Shown: in pieces, positions 34,957 through 44,908 of the stretch
Position numbering within the stretch: position 1 is the first letter of the stretch
Layout: each line of letters begins with the position of its first letter
Assembly: GCA_032718475.1 (NCBI GenBank)
Contig: JAUCBJ010004933.1
Span: 1-48,871 of the forward strand
From: Nemertoderma westbladi
Lineage: Eukaryota > Xenacoelomorpha > Nemertodermatida > Nemertodermatidae
Direction: 5' to 3'
DNA: 48,871 nucleotides
The notes under the pieces: model-generated
The model's database searches: none
Seen by the model: the letters and a program-made list of their open reading frames with translations, nothing else
What the model was told of the DNA's origin: nothing
Made by a program: the position numbers and the translations under genes

Positions 34957-37145
34957 ATAACAGATATAGCTTCTGTATTGCAGTAGGCAATAACGCTGAA
35001 GTACCGGACAACCGGTACCTAGTAGGCCTGACTACCTAACCACCCGGACCGGTACCTACAGCAGTACAGGTACAGCAGTATTATTCGAATTTGATAATTA
35101 TATACCGGTAGGCCTTAATATTAAATCAGGGAGGGCCCGCCCTGGTTTTTTATTGAGATTTTACTTATTTCTGTCAAGTTTTATTTATTTGTAGGCCAAT
35201 ATTGAGCAGAAGGCGTGTAAGCCTGCCCAGATTGTACAGATAATTTGTAGGCTGGACTGTTGTCTGACTGTTGTTAAGTCTGAAGGGACTGTAGTGTGTG
35301 TAGAGCGTATGTCCGAAAAAGTACTAGTTAGGAAAGTAGGGGCTGCCAGTGCTGTGAGGTGAACCCCCTCGAAAGAATAAGTCGTCCTACTCGGTTAGAA
35401 CGCATACTAACTAACCATTTCGGAGTCTGCATATACTGTAGTTTATTTAGGCTTGATAGTAGTCTGCCAGCGTTTGGTCTGTACTTTGTTTGTGTAGTCT
35501 GTACGGGTAGCGTAATATTTCTTATTTAGATAATTTGTAGGCTGGATTGTTGTCTGGCTGTTGTTAGGTCTTGAGAGATTTCGGTGTGTGTAGAGTGTAT
35601 GTCCGATAAAGTGCCAGTTGGGAACGTAGGGGCTTCCAGAGCTGTGAGGTAAACCCCCTCGAAAGAATAAGTCGTACTACTGGGTTAGAATGCATACTAA
35701 CTAACCATTTCGGAGTCTGCATATACCGTAGTTTGTTTGGGCTTGACAGTAGTCTGTCAGTATTTGGTCTGCATTTTGTTTGAGTAGTCTGTACGCGTAG
35801 CGTAATATTTATTATTCAGAGTTTATGCGATTATTCGCAACATTCATATCCCCAAGTTTATTCCTACAGTAATTGTGCTTGTTATATATACCGTTATAGT
35901 TAAACTAACCCCGGTACTACATCAGGGCTGCTTGGCGTAGGTAAAGACTGGTGATTTTGTGCCCCGGTCACTCCAGCAGATACCGTGGTTCTTTTAGCTG
36001 TTCAAGTATTTTTAACTACTGATTATTTGTTGTATAAGTACTTGTACCTAATTTAGGGTTTAGTGTACAGTGCTTTCCGAAGGCAATTAGTGTGTGGGCA
36101 GTATATTTGTGTTGTAAAGTGGTTAATAGGCACGTTGGTTCTGGTAGACCGCGGTAATTAACTTCTAGGTAGGAACACTCCGTGATACATAACGTAGTAC
36201 TTATAGCGATACGGCTATAAGTCGTCAGACGGTGGTATTTTCCTATCTGGACAACGCAGTATATTTACTACTACTTATTATTTTCAAATACCATAGTACC
36301 CTGTCCGTTGTAATAACCAGATATTCTAACCCTTTGTTAGGCTGGTTTGTAGACTTCTTGTAAAATTACCCTAAAAATTCGTACTTGTAATTTTTGTGTT
36401 TATTTAGAGATTGTAATCTCACCCCAGAATTGTACGTAATTTGTAGTATTAAGTAACTTAGGTAAATTAGAATTATTTGTTTTAGTGTCCAACAAGTAGC
36501 ACTTCACTGAGAGCGCACCGCTTCTGTGTAGTGACTCCCCCCAGAAATAATAACATTTATTTCAAATATTGACAAAACCCATTAAAACGGGTATATATAT
36601 TATAAATCAACTCAAACCGATTTATAAAATAGTAGGCCTGCCATACAACAATTAGGTCTCAATATCAGTTGGACTACTGCTTAAATAACGGTAATAAAGT
36701 AAGTTAAAGTAACCAAGTAACCCTTAAAATTCAGAAATTCAATTATTCTAAAATAATTGACATACCGGTATTTACAATAGGCTTATTATATTTATTTCTA
36801 TAAATTTAGGCTGAAATTATACCGGTATTCTGTAATTAATTCTAGTTCATAATTATACTTATATATACTATAAGTGTAAGCTGTATACCGGTATCCACGA
36901 TAGGCCTATTATATATTTATATATACTTGTGCTGAAATTACATACCGGTATTCTGTGACAAATCTAGTCTGTGACAATACTTATATATATACTATAAGCA
37001 TACCGGTATTCTAATATATTATATATATATTACGCTACACTGAGTAGCAGTATCGGTAATTAATTACTAGGCTAACAGTGATACTGAATTACTAGACTTG
37101 CTTAAACTGTAATATAGCAGTAGGCATTCAACTGTACAAATCAAC
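34957..37145 (+). other. LTR-element 5' leader with internal duplications
   Basis: About 2.2 kb without coding sequence. Directly after the LTR (34957) there is no TGG-type primer-binding site. A 290-bp segment is tandemly duplicated (35239-35528 and 35529 to about 35822). Around 36763-37005 a segment of about 125 bp, bordered by ACCGGTAT words and TATATA runs, is repeated about twice. Such a long leader could carry packaging signals; that is speculation. Confidence 0.7.
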
Positions 37146-37709
37146 ATGTCTGACACAAAGCAAAACCTATCAGACAGTCTCCTAGATACAACCATATGTG
37201 ACCCAGACAGGAGTGTGGAACGTGTGGGACCGAAGTTCAACTCACCTCCTACTGTAAGAAAGATCATCCCTCCAGTAGTAATATCAGACCCTAGGCTAGT
37301 CCAACATCGTAGGTCTATCATAGGCACTCGAGCTCAGGTCAAGCGGGACCAAGAAGCAGCAGAACAGCAACTACCCGCGAGCCAAGAACTTATTTCTCAG
37401 CAGCCCGACAGCTCCAGTAGTGCGGATACTGTAGAGCTGACAACCGAGCACGGAGCAAAGATGACAGATGCGGTTTATTCGGACCCCCTTCTCATCCTTC
37501 CTGCAGCCGTACTCACTAGGTTATTGATTGCGGTGGAAGAACACCAGATCGATTGGGCGAGAAATAAGCGATCGACTAAAGATAGTTATGCGGGATACAC
37601 AAGGGAAGAACTGAAGTCTATTGTCGAGTCGCAATGGAACTTCCCCGGACCCGGACTCCCGTTTGATTTATCAGAAGAAGCCTGGGAAGCATACACAGGA
37701 TGGGAGTAA
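37146..37709 (+). CDS. LTR-element ORF1 (187 aa), unknown
   Basis: ATG at 37146 and stop TAA at 37707-37709. Hydrophilic, Ser/Gln/Glu-rich N-terminal half (MSDTKQNLSDSLLDTT start). The second half has a leucine/valine helix (LILPAAVLTRLLIAVEEHQI) and then acidic, Trp-containing sequence. No family recognised. Its end overlaps the ATG of ORF2 by 10 bases (37700-37709), so ORF2 might be translated by frameshifting or reinitiation, or the two may be one gag ORF broken by an indel. Its position right after the leader fits a gag N-terminal region. Confidence 0.6.
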   Translation: MSDTKQNLSDSLLDTTICDPDRSVERVGPKFNSPPTVRKIIPPVVISDPRLVQHRRSIIGTRAQVKRDQEAAEQQLPASQELISQQPDSSSSADTVELTTEHGAKMTDAVYSDPLLILPAAVLTRLLIAVEEHQIDWARNKRSTKDSYAGYTREELKSIVESQWNFPGPGLPFDLSEEAWEAYTGWE

Positions 37710-39175
37710 CCAAGGAAACCATCGATCCAGCTGTGTGGAAGAGGTCCGCAGCCGGATACGTACAGGGATTCTTCAGCTCCATGGAGCGATTAGAAGAACA
37801 ACTGTTTCAACAACCACAAGGACCTCAAGAGCAGGGACAGCTGCTTTATCAAGTTAGAGAAAGAATTCTACGAATCAGGCTAATCTTATCGGCCTTTGAG
37901 GAGGCTTCTAAAAGAAGGCAAGACACGTCGTTGCAAGTTGCCGTAAAGACTTGGTTTCAACAGGTTCAGGTTCAAGGAACGGCTCAGTGGAAAGCTCAGC
38001 TGGAGGAGCGCTCAACCCATGGAGAATCAACAGACGCTACATTTTCCCAAGTGGAAAGTGAAGCGACAGCAGAGAAACCGCATAAGAGGGATGCTATTGA
38101 CATCTATCTGTCGGACTATCAACGTTTTGTAGGAGATGAAGAGTTGAGGAGAAGACTAGAGGGACTTAACCCTAATAGTGAAGGAGCCAAGCTTGTGTTG
38201 GACGCAATCGATGTGGATAGGTTAGCTGCGAACCAAGCTAAATTTGATGAAAGCATCCGCATCGCTAAGGTTGAAGAAGAACAAGTAAAGAAAAAACGTA
38301 TAGAAGATAGAAAGACAGCGGCAGTGGCAGCAGCAGTGGCAGCGGCAGAAGCGGAAAGAAAAGCGGCAGCAGCAGTGGCAGCGGCAGAAGCGGAAAGAAA
38401 AGCGGCAGTGGCAGTGGCAGCGGCCGAAGCGGAAAGAAAAGCGGCAGCGGCAGTGGCAGAGGCCGAAGCGGAAAGAAAGGCGGCAGTGGCAGCAGCAGAG
38501 GCAGTGGCAGAAGCAGAACGGAGGGCATCTGAAGAGACAACCCAACTAGAGTTGGAAAATCTTCAAGAGAGGCAAGACAACTTCAATAAACAATTAACAG
38601 CTAGTCAAATGCAGATGATGAGGCGATCTACTCCCAAGAGGCAGGGATATACATCATCTGAGGAAGGCGATACCACCGATCCTGAAGGCGGAGGAAATAG
38701 ATCTCGTCTAAGCAGATGTAGAAGAATATCCCACCGTCAGAAATTGCCTGATTTGCCCCCAGCTGTTAGAAGGCAACTAACTAACGCAAACTTAGGTAGT
38801 ACAGAACCCACAGACCAAATAATTAAAATAGAAAGACTCCCTACTATAGTAGATGAGCCTGAAATAATTAGGCCTGTTCTCGAAGCCACCCCTTCGGTGA
38901 TAGAGACACCTGTACTCCCTGAACCTACCTCTAAATTCCCTCTGCACAGCACTAAGCTACCTGTGCCCCACAGAACCACCGTTGAAAATGTTCATGTCCT
39001 GGACTCCGAGCGAAATATTAATGATTTGTCGCCCGTTGTCCCTCGTCTGCCCGCTACAACGTTGGCGCCTCCCGCTTCGGCGGTCGAGTGGGTAGATGAG
39101 GGACGACGGGAGATGGGTCTCCTGCTCGGACAGCTGAGATGGAGCAGGAGATGGAGGGAACTGTGCAGCAGTTAA
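37700..39175 (+). CDS. LTR-element ORF2 (491 aa), Ala-rich coiled-coil gag-like protein
   Basis: ATG at 37700, in a different frame from ORF1. Residues about 1-200 are helical and hydrophilic. Residues about 205-275 contain four to five tandem copies of a 13-residue unit (AEAERKAAAAVAA) encoded by GCA/GCG/GTG repeats at about 38316-38520; this should form a long single helix or coiled coil. Downstream are a Ser/Arg-rich region (about 315-345) and a Pro/Val/Glu-rich linker. The final 12 codons overlap the start of ORF3 (39139-39175). Long N-terminal helical regions before the core Gag occur in some BEL/Pao elements; the assignment here is by position only. Confidence 0.6.
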   Translation: MGVTKETIDPAVWKRSAAGYVQGFFSSMERLEEQLFQQPQGPQEQGQLLYQVRERILRIRLILSAFEEASKRRQDTSLQVAVKTWFQQVQVQGTAQWKAQLEERSTHGESTDATFSQVESEATAEKPHKRDAIDIYLSDYQRFVGDEELRRRLEGLNPNSEGAKLVLDAIDVDRLAANQAKFDESIRIAKVEEEQVKKKRIEDRKTAAVAAAVAAAEAERKAAAAVAAAEAERKAAVAVAAAEAERKAAAAVAEAEAERKAAVAAAEAVAEAERRASEETTQLELENLQERQDNFNKQLTASQMQMMRRSTPKRQGYTSSEEGDTTDPEGGGNRSRLSRCRRISHRQKLPDLPPAVRRQLTNANLGSTEPTDQIIKIERLPTIVDEPEIIRPVLEATPSVIETPVLPEPTSKFPLHSTKLPVPHRTTVENVHVLDSERNINDLSPVVPRLPATTLAPPASAVEWVDEGRREMGLLLGQLRWSRRWRELCSS

Positions 39176-41829
39176 AGGGAACAATTAGAGAGAGTAGGTT
39201 AGAGTTGCAAGAAGTGCAGCAAAGTATCGCGTTAGAATGCGATAAATTAGTAAATACACAAGAGGGTATACCACCAACCCCGGTAACAATGTGTCAACCT
39301 GTTAGGTCTGAAGTATTTCATGCGCAAGGTGTGGAGCCTACACGCATCTATACTGCTAGCGAAGTAGAAACTCCCATAGTAAACCCTATTAAGGGTAATT
39401 ATAAACCTGTTGACAATGATATCCCATATAGACTTGATAATAATCCGAGAAATTTATATACCGATAACTCGATATTAAATAACACGATGGCCCAAGAAAG
39501 TTTTACGCATCAAATGGCTAGAACCGAAGCCCGTCAAGCGGTAAAGGTGGGAGAGATCGTCAAGTTCAATGGAGATGAGATGAAATGGTTACCTTTTAAT
39601 GAATATTACAAAGATAACATACAGAACTCTGTGCTATCTAACGGAGAGAAACTGAGATTCCTCATCGAGTGCTTGGAAGGATCTCCCAAGTTAATGGCGT
39701 TAAAGTTTATTGGACATCCAGATGGATTAAGACAAGTTTGGGATACACTGAACATCAGGTATGGTAATAGGACTAACATAGCTAGGTATTTATATGCGAA
39801 ATTAATGGCGCCCCGAAAGTTTCTTAGCAGCGGGATTATAGAGTTTTCCGACGAGATTCAGGAGATCTGTAGACAACTAGATTGGTTAGGTAAGTCTCAT
39901 GAATACCAGAATTCTATGGTTGTAGGAGCCTTAGCATCTACTTTGCCCAAGGGTGGTGTAGGTACACGCTGGGACAAGAATGTGTTATATATGATGGAAC
40001 AACAACGAAGAGAGCCTACCATGGCTGATCTCATGTCATTCTTAGATGGAGAGGTAAAATTACAGCTCCTAAAACAGTTCAGAGAGAAGACACCGGAAAA
40101 CAAGGTAAGTGAGAAACCCGTTTCTAGGAGAAAGGTAACACCAGTGTGTTATACAGACGACGGCGAAAGCCAGACTTCTCAAGGAGAGGATAGCGGGAAA
40201 GACACTGAAAGATCTTATTATGTCAATAAAACGCCTAAAGAACAGGTAAGTAAATTCAAGTCTCGAACCAAAGACAGGAGAGAACAGGTAAGAAAAACTC
40301 CTCCTACGTCTCCTAAGAGAATTCAAGTAAGAAAGCCCGAGGAAAGAACGAGTGTGCACAACGTTACTCAAAGTAAGGTAAGTAACATCAAACCAAAATG
40401 TGTGCTGTGCGACGGGCCCCACCGTTTAAGTGCGTGTGATGAATTCCTGAGGAAATCACTAAAGGACATACGTGAAGTCATGTGGGATAAGCGGTTGTGT
40501 TATAATTGCCTCATACGAGGACACCAATGGCGAACCTGTTACTCCGACGCAAGGTGTGCAAAGTGCGGCGCAAAACATCATATCTTGTTGCACACGGAAT
40601 TCGAACGAAACAGCCCGAGTCAGGTAAGTGAGTCCGAACTACATGTCCAATTCAGTGATGTGAACGACACTGACCAATATTCTGAGATGGAAGGATTCTA
40701 TACGGACGAATTCTCCGACGAAAACGAATCCTGTTACCTGATAAATACTGCAGTGTATCGAGCACTTACGTATGAAAAGAACACCGACAGCGAGCTCCCC
40801 CCAACTACTTCTGACCGACAACCACCTTGGAAAGCACCAACTTCCAATGTAGGAATCCGAGAATTTCCCGTAGTGCAGCTAAGGGTCCACGGACCTGAAA
40901 GGAGTTATATAGTGAACGCCCTTCTTGACTCCGGTAGTACAGGAACATTCATCGACAAAGAACTAGCCGAAGACATCTTTGCTGGACAACCCAAGTTCCG
41001 AACTAAGTTAAACATGTCAGGAATTATGCCGGTTTGGAAATCTACAGTAATCGCAGATTATTATGTAGGTGCGTTGTCCACCCCCCAGGATGAACTAGGA
41101 GAACACGGCATAAGGTCAGTAAAAATGGTGGCGATAAAGAACTTCGCTACCAGCCAAGTAGAACCTTATAACTGGGATGAGGACGATTTCACCCAGCAGC
41201 TTGAAATACCTAGATTCAACACCGATTACCCTGGAGTCCAAATACTCATCGGTCAAAATGCGCATGAGGCGCTCGAGACATTGGAGAAACGGCCTGCTCA
41301 ACCGCAACCATTACAAGTCTATGCGGGAAGAACTAGAGTAGGTTGGTACTTTACTGGCCCTTCACATAGAACTCTAATGGAAAGATTACCAAAAGAACAG
41401 GTATATCAATTAAGTAAATGGGAAGTGGAGAGCAGTGAAGTTGATGACCCAACTGAGGGAACACCATACTCCTCAGATAATGACGATATTAACTCCAATG
41501 TAGATCAATGGAGACATTGCCCCGAGACGATTAATCTAGCCGACATCGCTTCCAGAGGAGCAACTCCTCAAGAACTGACAGATACTCCAGACCGGTTAGG
41601 TGGACCCGACTTCCTAAATAAAGAAGATGAATGGCCTCCTCATCTTACCCCGGCGAAGATTAGACAGGCCAAGGGAGCGGAGAAAGTAACACAACCACTC
41701 AATCACCCAGCTGGTCGTTTATGTTTACTGGAAAGAGACCGAAAACTGTCCGGAAACTATGGAAGGCAAGATACTCTTCCCACGACCACCTCCCTAATCC
41801 AACAAATATCTAGGGACTCCATAACGTAA
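39139..41829 (+). CDS. LTR-element ORF3: BEL/Pao Gag, zinc knuckles, aspartic protease; pol deleted
   Basis: 896 codons. Residues about 138-310 (from VKFNGDEMKWLPF) match the Gag core of BEL/Pao (DUF1759-like). Residues about 419-485 contain the Cys/His array CVLCDGPHRLSACD, CYNCLIRGHQWRTC, CAKCGAKHH, typical of these elements. Residues about 575-745 are a retropepsin-like domain (DUF1758-like) with the catalytic LLDSGSTGTFI. At about 790 the sequence jumps to QWRHCPETINLADIASRG and GGPDFLNKEDEWP, which in BEL/Pao lies at the end of RNase H before integrase. The reverse transcriptase and most of RNase H are thus deleted between about 41450 and 41510, and no integrase follows. The frame stays open across the junction, so the deletion is in frame. 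Confidence 0.85.
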   Translation: MEQEMEGTVQQLKGTIRESRLELQEVQQSIALECDKLVNTQEGIPPTPVTMCQPVRSEVFHAQGVEPTRIYTASEVETPIVNPIKGNYKPVDNDIPYRLDNNPRNLYTDNSILNNTMAQESFTHQMARTEARQAVKVGEIVKFNGDEMKWLPFNEYYKDNIQNSVLSNGEKLRFLIECLEGSPKLMALKFIGHPDGLRQVWDTLNIRYGNRTNIARYLYAKLMAPRKFLSSGIIEFSDEIQEICRQLDWLGKSHEYQNSMVVGALASTLPKGGVGTRWDKNVLYMMEQQRREPTMADLMSFLDGEVKLQLLKQFREKTPENKVSEKPVSRRKVTPVCYTDDGESQTSQGEDSGKDTERSYYVNKTPKEQVSKFKSRTKDRREQVRKTPPTSPKRIQVRKPEERTSVHNVTQSKVSNIKPKCVLCDGPHRLSACDEFLRKSLKDIREVMWDKRLCYNCLIRGHQWRTCYSDARCAKCGAKHHILLHTEFERNSPSQVSESELHVQFSDVNDTDQYSEMEGFYTDEFSDENESCYLINTAVYRALTYEKNTDSELPPTTSDRQPPWKAPTSNVGIREFPVVQLRVHGPERSYIVNALLDSGSTGTFIDKELAEDIFAGQPKFRTKLNMSGIMPVWKSTVIADYYVGALSTPQDELGEHGIRSVKMVAIKNFATSQVEPYNWDEDDFTQQLEIPRFNTDYPGVQILIGQNAHEALETLEKRPAQPQPLQVYAGRTRVGWYFTGPSHRTLMERLPKEQVYQLSKWEVESSEVDDPTEGTPYSSDNDDINSNVDQWRHCPETINLADIASRGATPQELTDTPDRLGGPDFLNKEDEWPPHLTPAKIRQAKGAEKVTQPLNHPAGRLCLLERDRKLSGNYGRQDTLPTTTSLIQQISRDSIT

Positions 41830-43307
41830 CAACATACGGAGTGGGTGTGTGACTATATTATTTTATATTTATTTTTATTATTTTATATTATGTATGTATT
41901 ATTATGTAATTTTATTATAATCGTTTTCTTTAATTTCATTTAGTAGAATGTTATTTTAGCGATTATTTAGTAGATTAGTGCAATATATTAGCGTTTATTA
42001 CTTAATTACCTGTATATTATATTTAGTGCGACGGCGAGAAATAATTCTTTTTCTCTTTCCTTACTGTCCGTATCATATTATAAATACGTGACTACAGTAA
42101 GATGAAATATCCGTACTTATTAAAGTACAATAAAGCTCCTACTATATTCAAGTATTATTGGTAAGCGGAGTATTAGGAATGCAAAGTTCAGATCCTCGTG
42201 TCTCGGCTAAACCAAGCTCTGGGTAGACCTTGGAAACGACTTGCCTCTTCTCACTGACATTGCTTCGTGCGATATTGCTCTCATACCGTATATTAAATAA
42301 TACATATAGTAGCGTGATGTCCCTTTAACAGTAGCGTATAACGCAAAATAAATCTGTTAAACCCTTTGACCATCTGTAATTCTAGTCGATTAAGATATCG
42401 CGGCACCCACCGATATACTTGAAAGGCAAATTATAGAATCAGTGGTTAACGTCCCCAGACACGTTCTGGAATAAAATTGTGTCTATTTAACATTAAATAA
42501 TAAAATTTACAGGAATAAATTTAAATTCATATATTTTAATGAATTTAATAAATTGTTATTTTTATACAATTTATAATATTCCCAAAATTCCATTAATTAA
42601 TAGATCATGGGAACGGAGAATCACCTATTAAGTGTATTAGTGTGCGAGAATCTCCAATATAGAGTCAATAGCCGATAAAATTCATAAAATCATATATAAA
42701 GATGATATTGACCATTAAAGACTTACTATTAAATAGCATCCCAGATCTGTATGCATGGGAATTACCCTAATTCTACCGCTAGCTTTCCATAATGTCACCA
42801 TAGCAACAACCACGCTAGAATTAGAAGCGAGTTAACAGAACAATAAAAAGCTTGCTCATTGAATAGCATACGGAATAAATAGCACACCGCTAGTATCCAA
42901 GGATACATAATAACAACGTGACATTCTGGAAGGCACTTGACTAACGGACAAATGACCCGAATGTGTGATAGAATGTGTACCATTTGTGACAGTTACGTGG
43001 AATTTGTGTGTTTGTAGATGAATGTTACTACTAAGGTGTGTTTACAGTAGCGAGTCGCAATTGTGAAAGTAGCCCTAACTCTCCAGTAAGAACCTGAAGT
43101 ATATCTAAGCCTTTGGGACGGACGGTGGAGTGACTCGTGCTGGTTGTTGTAGTCGTTGTGCAGCTACGACGTTGGTGATAGGCACATCGGTGAAAGTACA
43201 CCAGCGCTGAGGATCTCGCACTGTCCGGGGGCAGAGAGGGGTAGGCAGCGACGCCCGCTCGCCTAAATATAAACTCATTATAATATGGATAAACTTATAT
43301 AGAAGAT
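41830..43307 (+). other. LTR-element non-coding spacer where integrase would be
   Basis: AT-rich sequence with no recognisable pol remnant on either strand. The last 250 bp (about 43060-43300) become GC-richer, ending with GACGCCCGCTCGCC just before the next ORF, and could be a separate leader or promoter for it (inference). Confidence 0.5.
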
Positions 43308-44830
43308 ATGATTGAGTTGATAGAAGATGATCTTGGTATCAGGGAGCGATATACTCTACCTTTACAAGCGTTTGTTGATAGCTTGATACGCGGCGACGCT
43401 GGTCCAACTACTACGGAGGACGATGGTAGTTATATCGAACCGCCAATGTCCCCGGAACAACTTACGCGTGAATTGGACTATAGAAAATTCACCGCTCGCT
43501 ATACGCATCGTAATGGTACGTATATGGACTTCTTAACTACTGGTCATCCTATCGACCTACACGATACGAACGATATAGACACCAAAAGGGAAATGGTTTT
43601 ATTTAAATGTCATACCCAGCGGAAGCAGAACGATAAACTGAGACTCGAACACGAAAATTCTATTCGAAAACGACTCGAAAGTGCAGATGTTGAAGAGCCG
43701 GATAAACGCAGCGACTTCACCAAATACCTGGAATTCTTGAGAGAAACCTATCTCGATATTACCAGTCAACAGAATCTAGAAACTCGATATCCTCAAGGTA
43801 TACATCATAACCGCATGGTAGAACTCAAACGGCTCTATTCCACTATGATGTATCTTACCGCCGATCGACCGCTACCTGTTGTACCGGATAGCTTTGAACA
43901 GATGGAGGAATATTGTAAGCTGGAGAAAGATCACTCGCGTTTCCCCTACAAGACGTGCGTCTTTGGTATTATTGCGATGAATGCCCTAGACCCAACCAAC
44001 AAACGGAAAGACCTAAACATCTGCGGAGACGTTGCACTAAACACGGTTTTACTCGCTATACTGGCGGGAGTTTCGAGCGAAATTTGTTTGACGTATCACC
44101 TACACTCGTTCGACTCAGACGATCCTTAAATAAACCAATGATCAGAGTTTCGGAATACTCGATCAGACCTCCTCATTCCCTAGTGAGACCTCAGACTCTT
44201 GATCCTATTAGTATGACGGATCCTCTCGAGCTGTACTCACTGTTCACAGATCTAGTGTTACCTGAACAATTAGTCGGTGGCACCCCGGTTGTGGGCTTCC
44301 TAGATATTAGCCCATCATACCTAGCCGGATTGGGACGCGGACATTTAATATCGCCGTTTAACCCTTAACATCGTCCCGGCTTAACACGATATAACCTGTC
44401 ACCAAAGTGGCGGAGAGCGTTGTACCAAATGAGTTAGACGCTATTCTACAAAGATCAGAAAAGGAACTTACACTTGTTCAGATAAACGTAAATTGCACTA
44501 GCAAGTCCAAGCGGTAAACAAAGTAACTTTATCTCAGTTCGATCGGGAAATCCAGAATCTCTAAGAAGTTATCGAACTTGGACGACCCTATTCTCTGCGA
44601 GAGTTTTTGGATGAACGTATCCAGCTATGAGCTGAGGAAAATCAGCTCGAGGAGAAGCATATCGAAACGGCGGATACCCCGACCATAATCCTACACCTTC
44701 TGATGCAATCATATTGCACCCTTCACCCAGGATTTATAGCCCTCCTAGTAAAGTGGCTCCCCCCAAAGAGAAAAGGACTCTTGCTAGCCTCAAAAAACTG
44801 CGTAAACGCCGCCCGCGTAAGAAAGACTAA
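43308..44830 (+). pseudogene. Broken ORF of unknown family in the LTR element's 3' region
   Basis: The first frame, 43308-44129, begins MIELIEDDLGIRERYTLPLQ and is hydrophilic and Glu/Arg-rich. From about 43940 the overlapping frame (open to 44368) looks more protein-like. It has CDEC, then about 16 residues, then CTKH, a candidate CX2CX16CX2H zinc site, then a long basic/hydrophobic region. Coding character continues past the stop at 44368 with further stops and shifts near 44430, 44515, 44556 and 44628. It includes a segment EVIELGRPYSLREFLDERIQ that resembles the start of the ORF. The last frame ends near 44830 with a Pro-rich then strongly basic tail (LKKLRKRRPRKKD). I do not recognise the family. 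The position is that of an accessory or env-like gene, but no membrane or signal segment is visible. Probably decayed or captured. Confidence 0.55.
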
Positions 44831-44908
44831 CTGTTTAGAGTATTTTTATATTTTCGAAACTGTGATTTGTTATATTTTATAGACTTAAATCCCATTTTCT
44901 GGGAGCGG

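Noticed and set aside
38222-38545. Minus-strand Cys/Leu-Pro-rich ORFs over 38.2-38.5 kb
   Set aside because: They are the antisense of the Ala-rich repeat of ORF2.
41830-43307. Hidden integrase or reverse transcriptase remnant in the LTR element
   Set aside because: I looked for RT (YxDD), HHCC and DDE-type patterns in all frames by eye and saw none; a profile search would be decisive.
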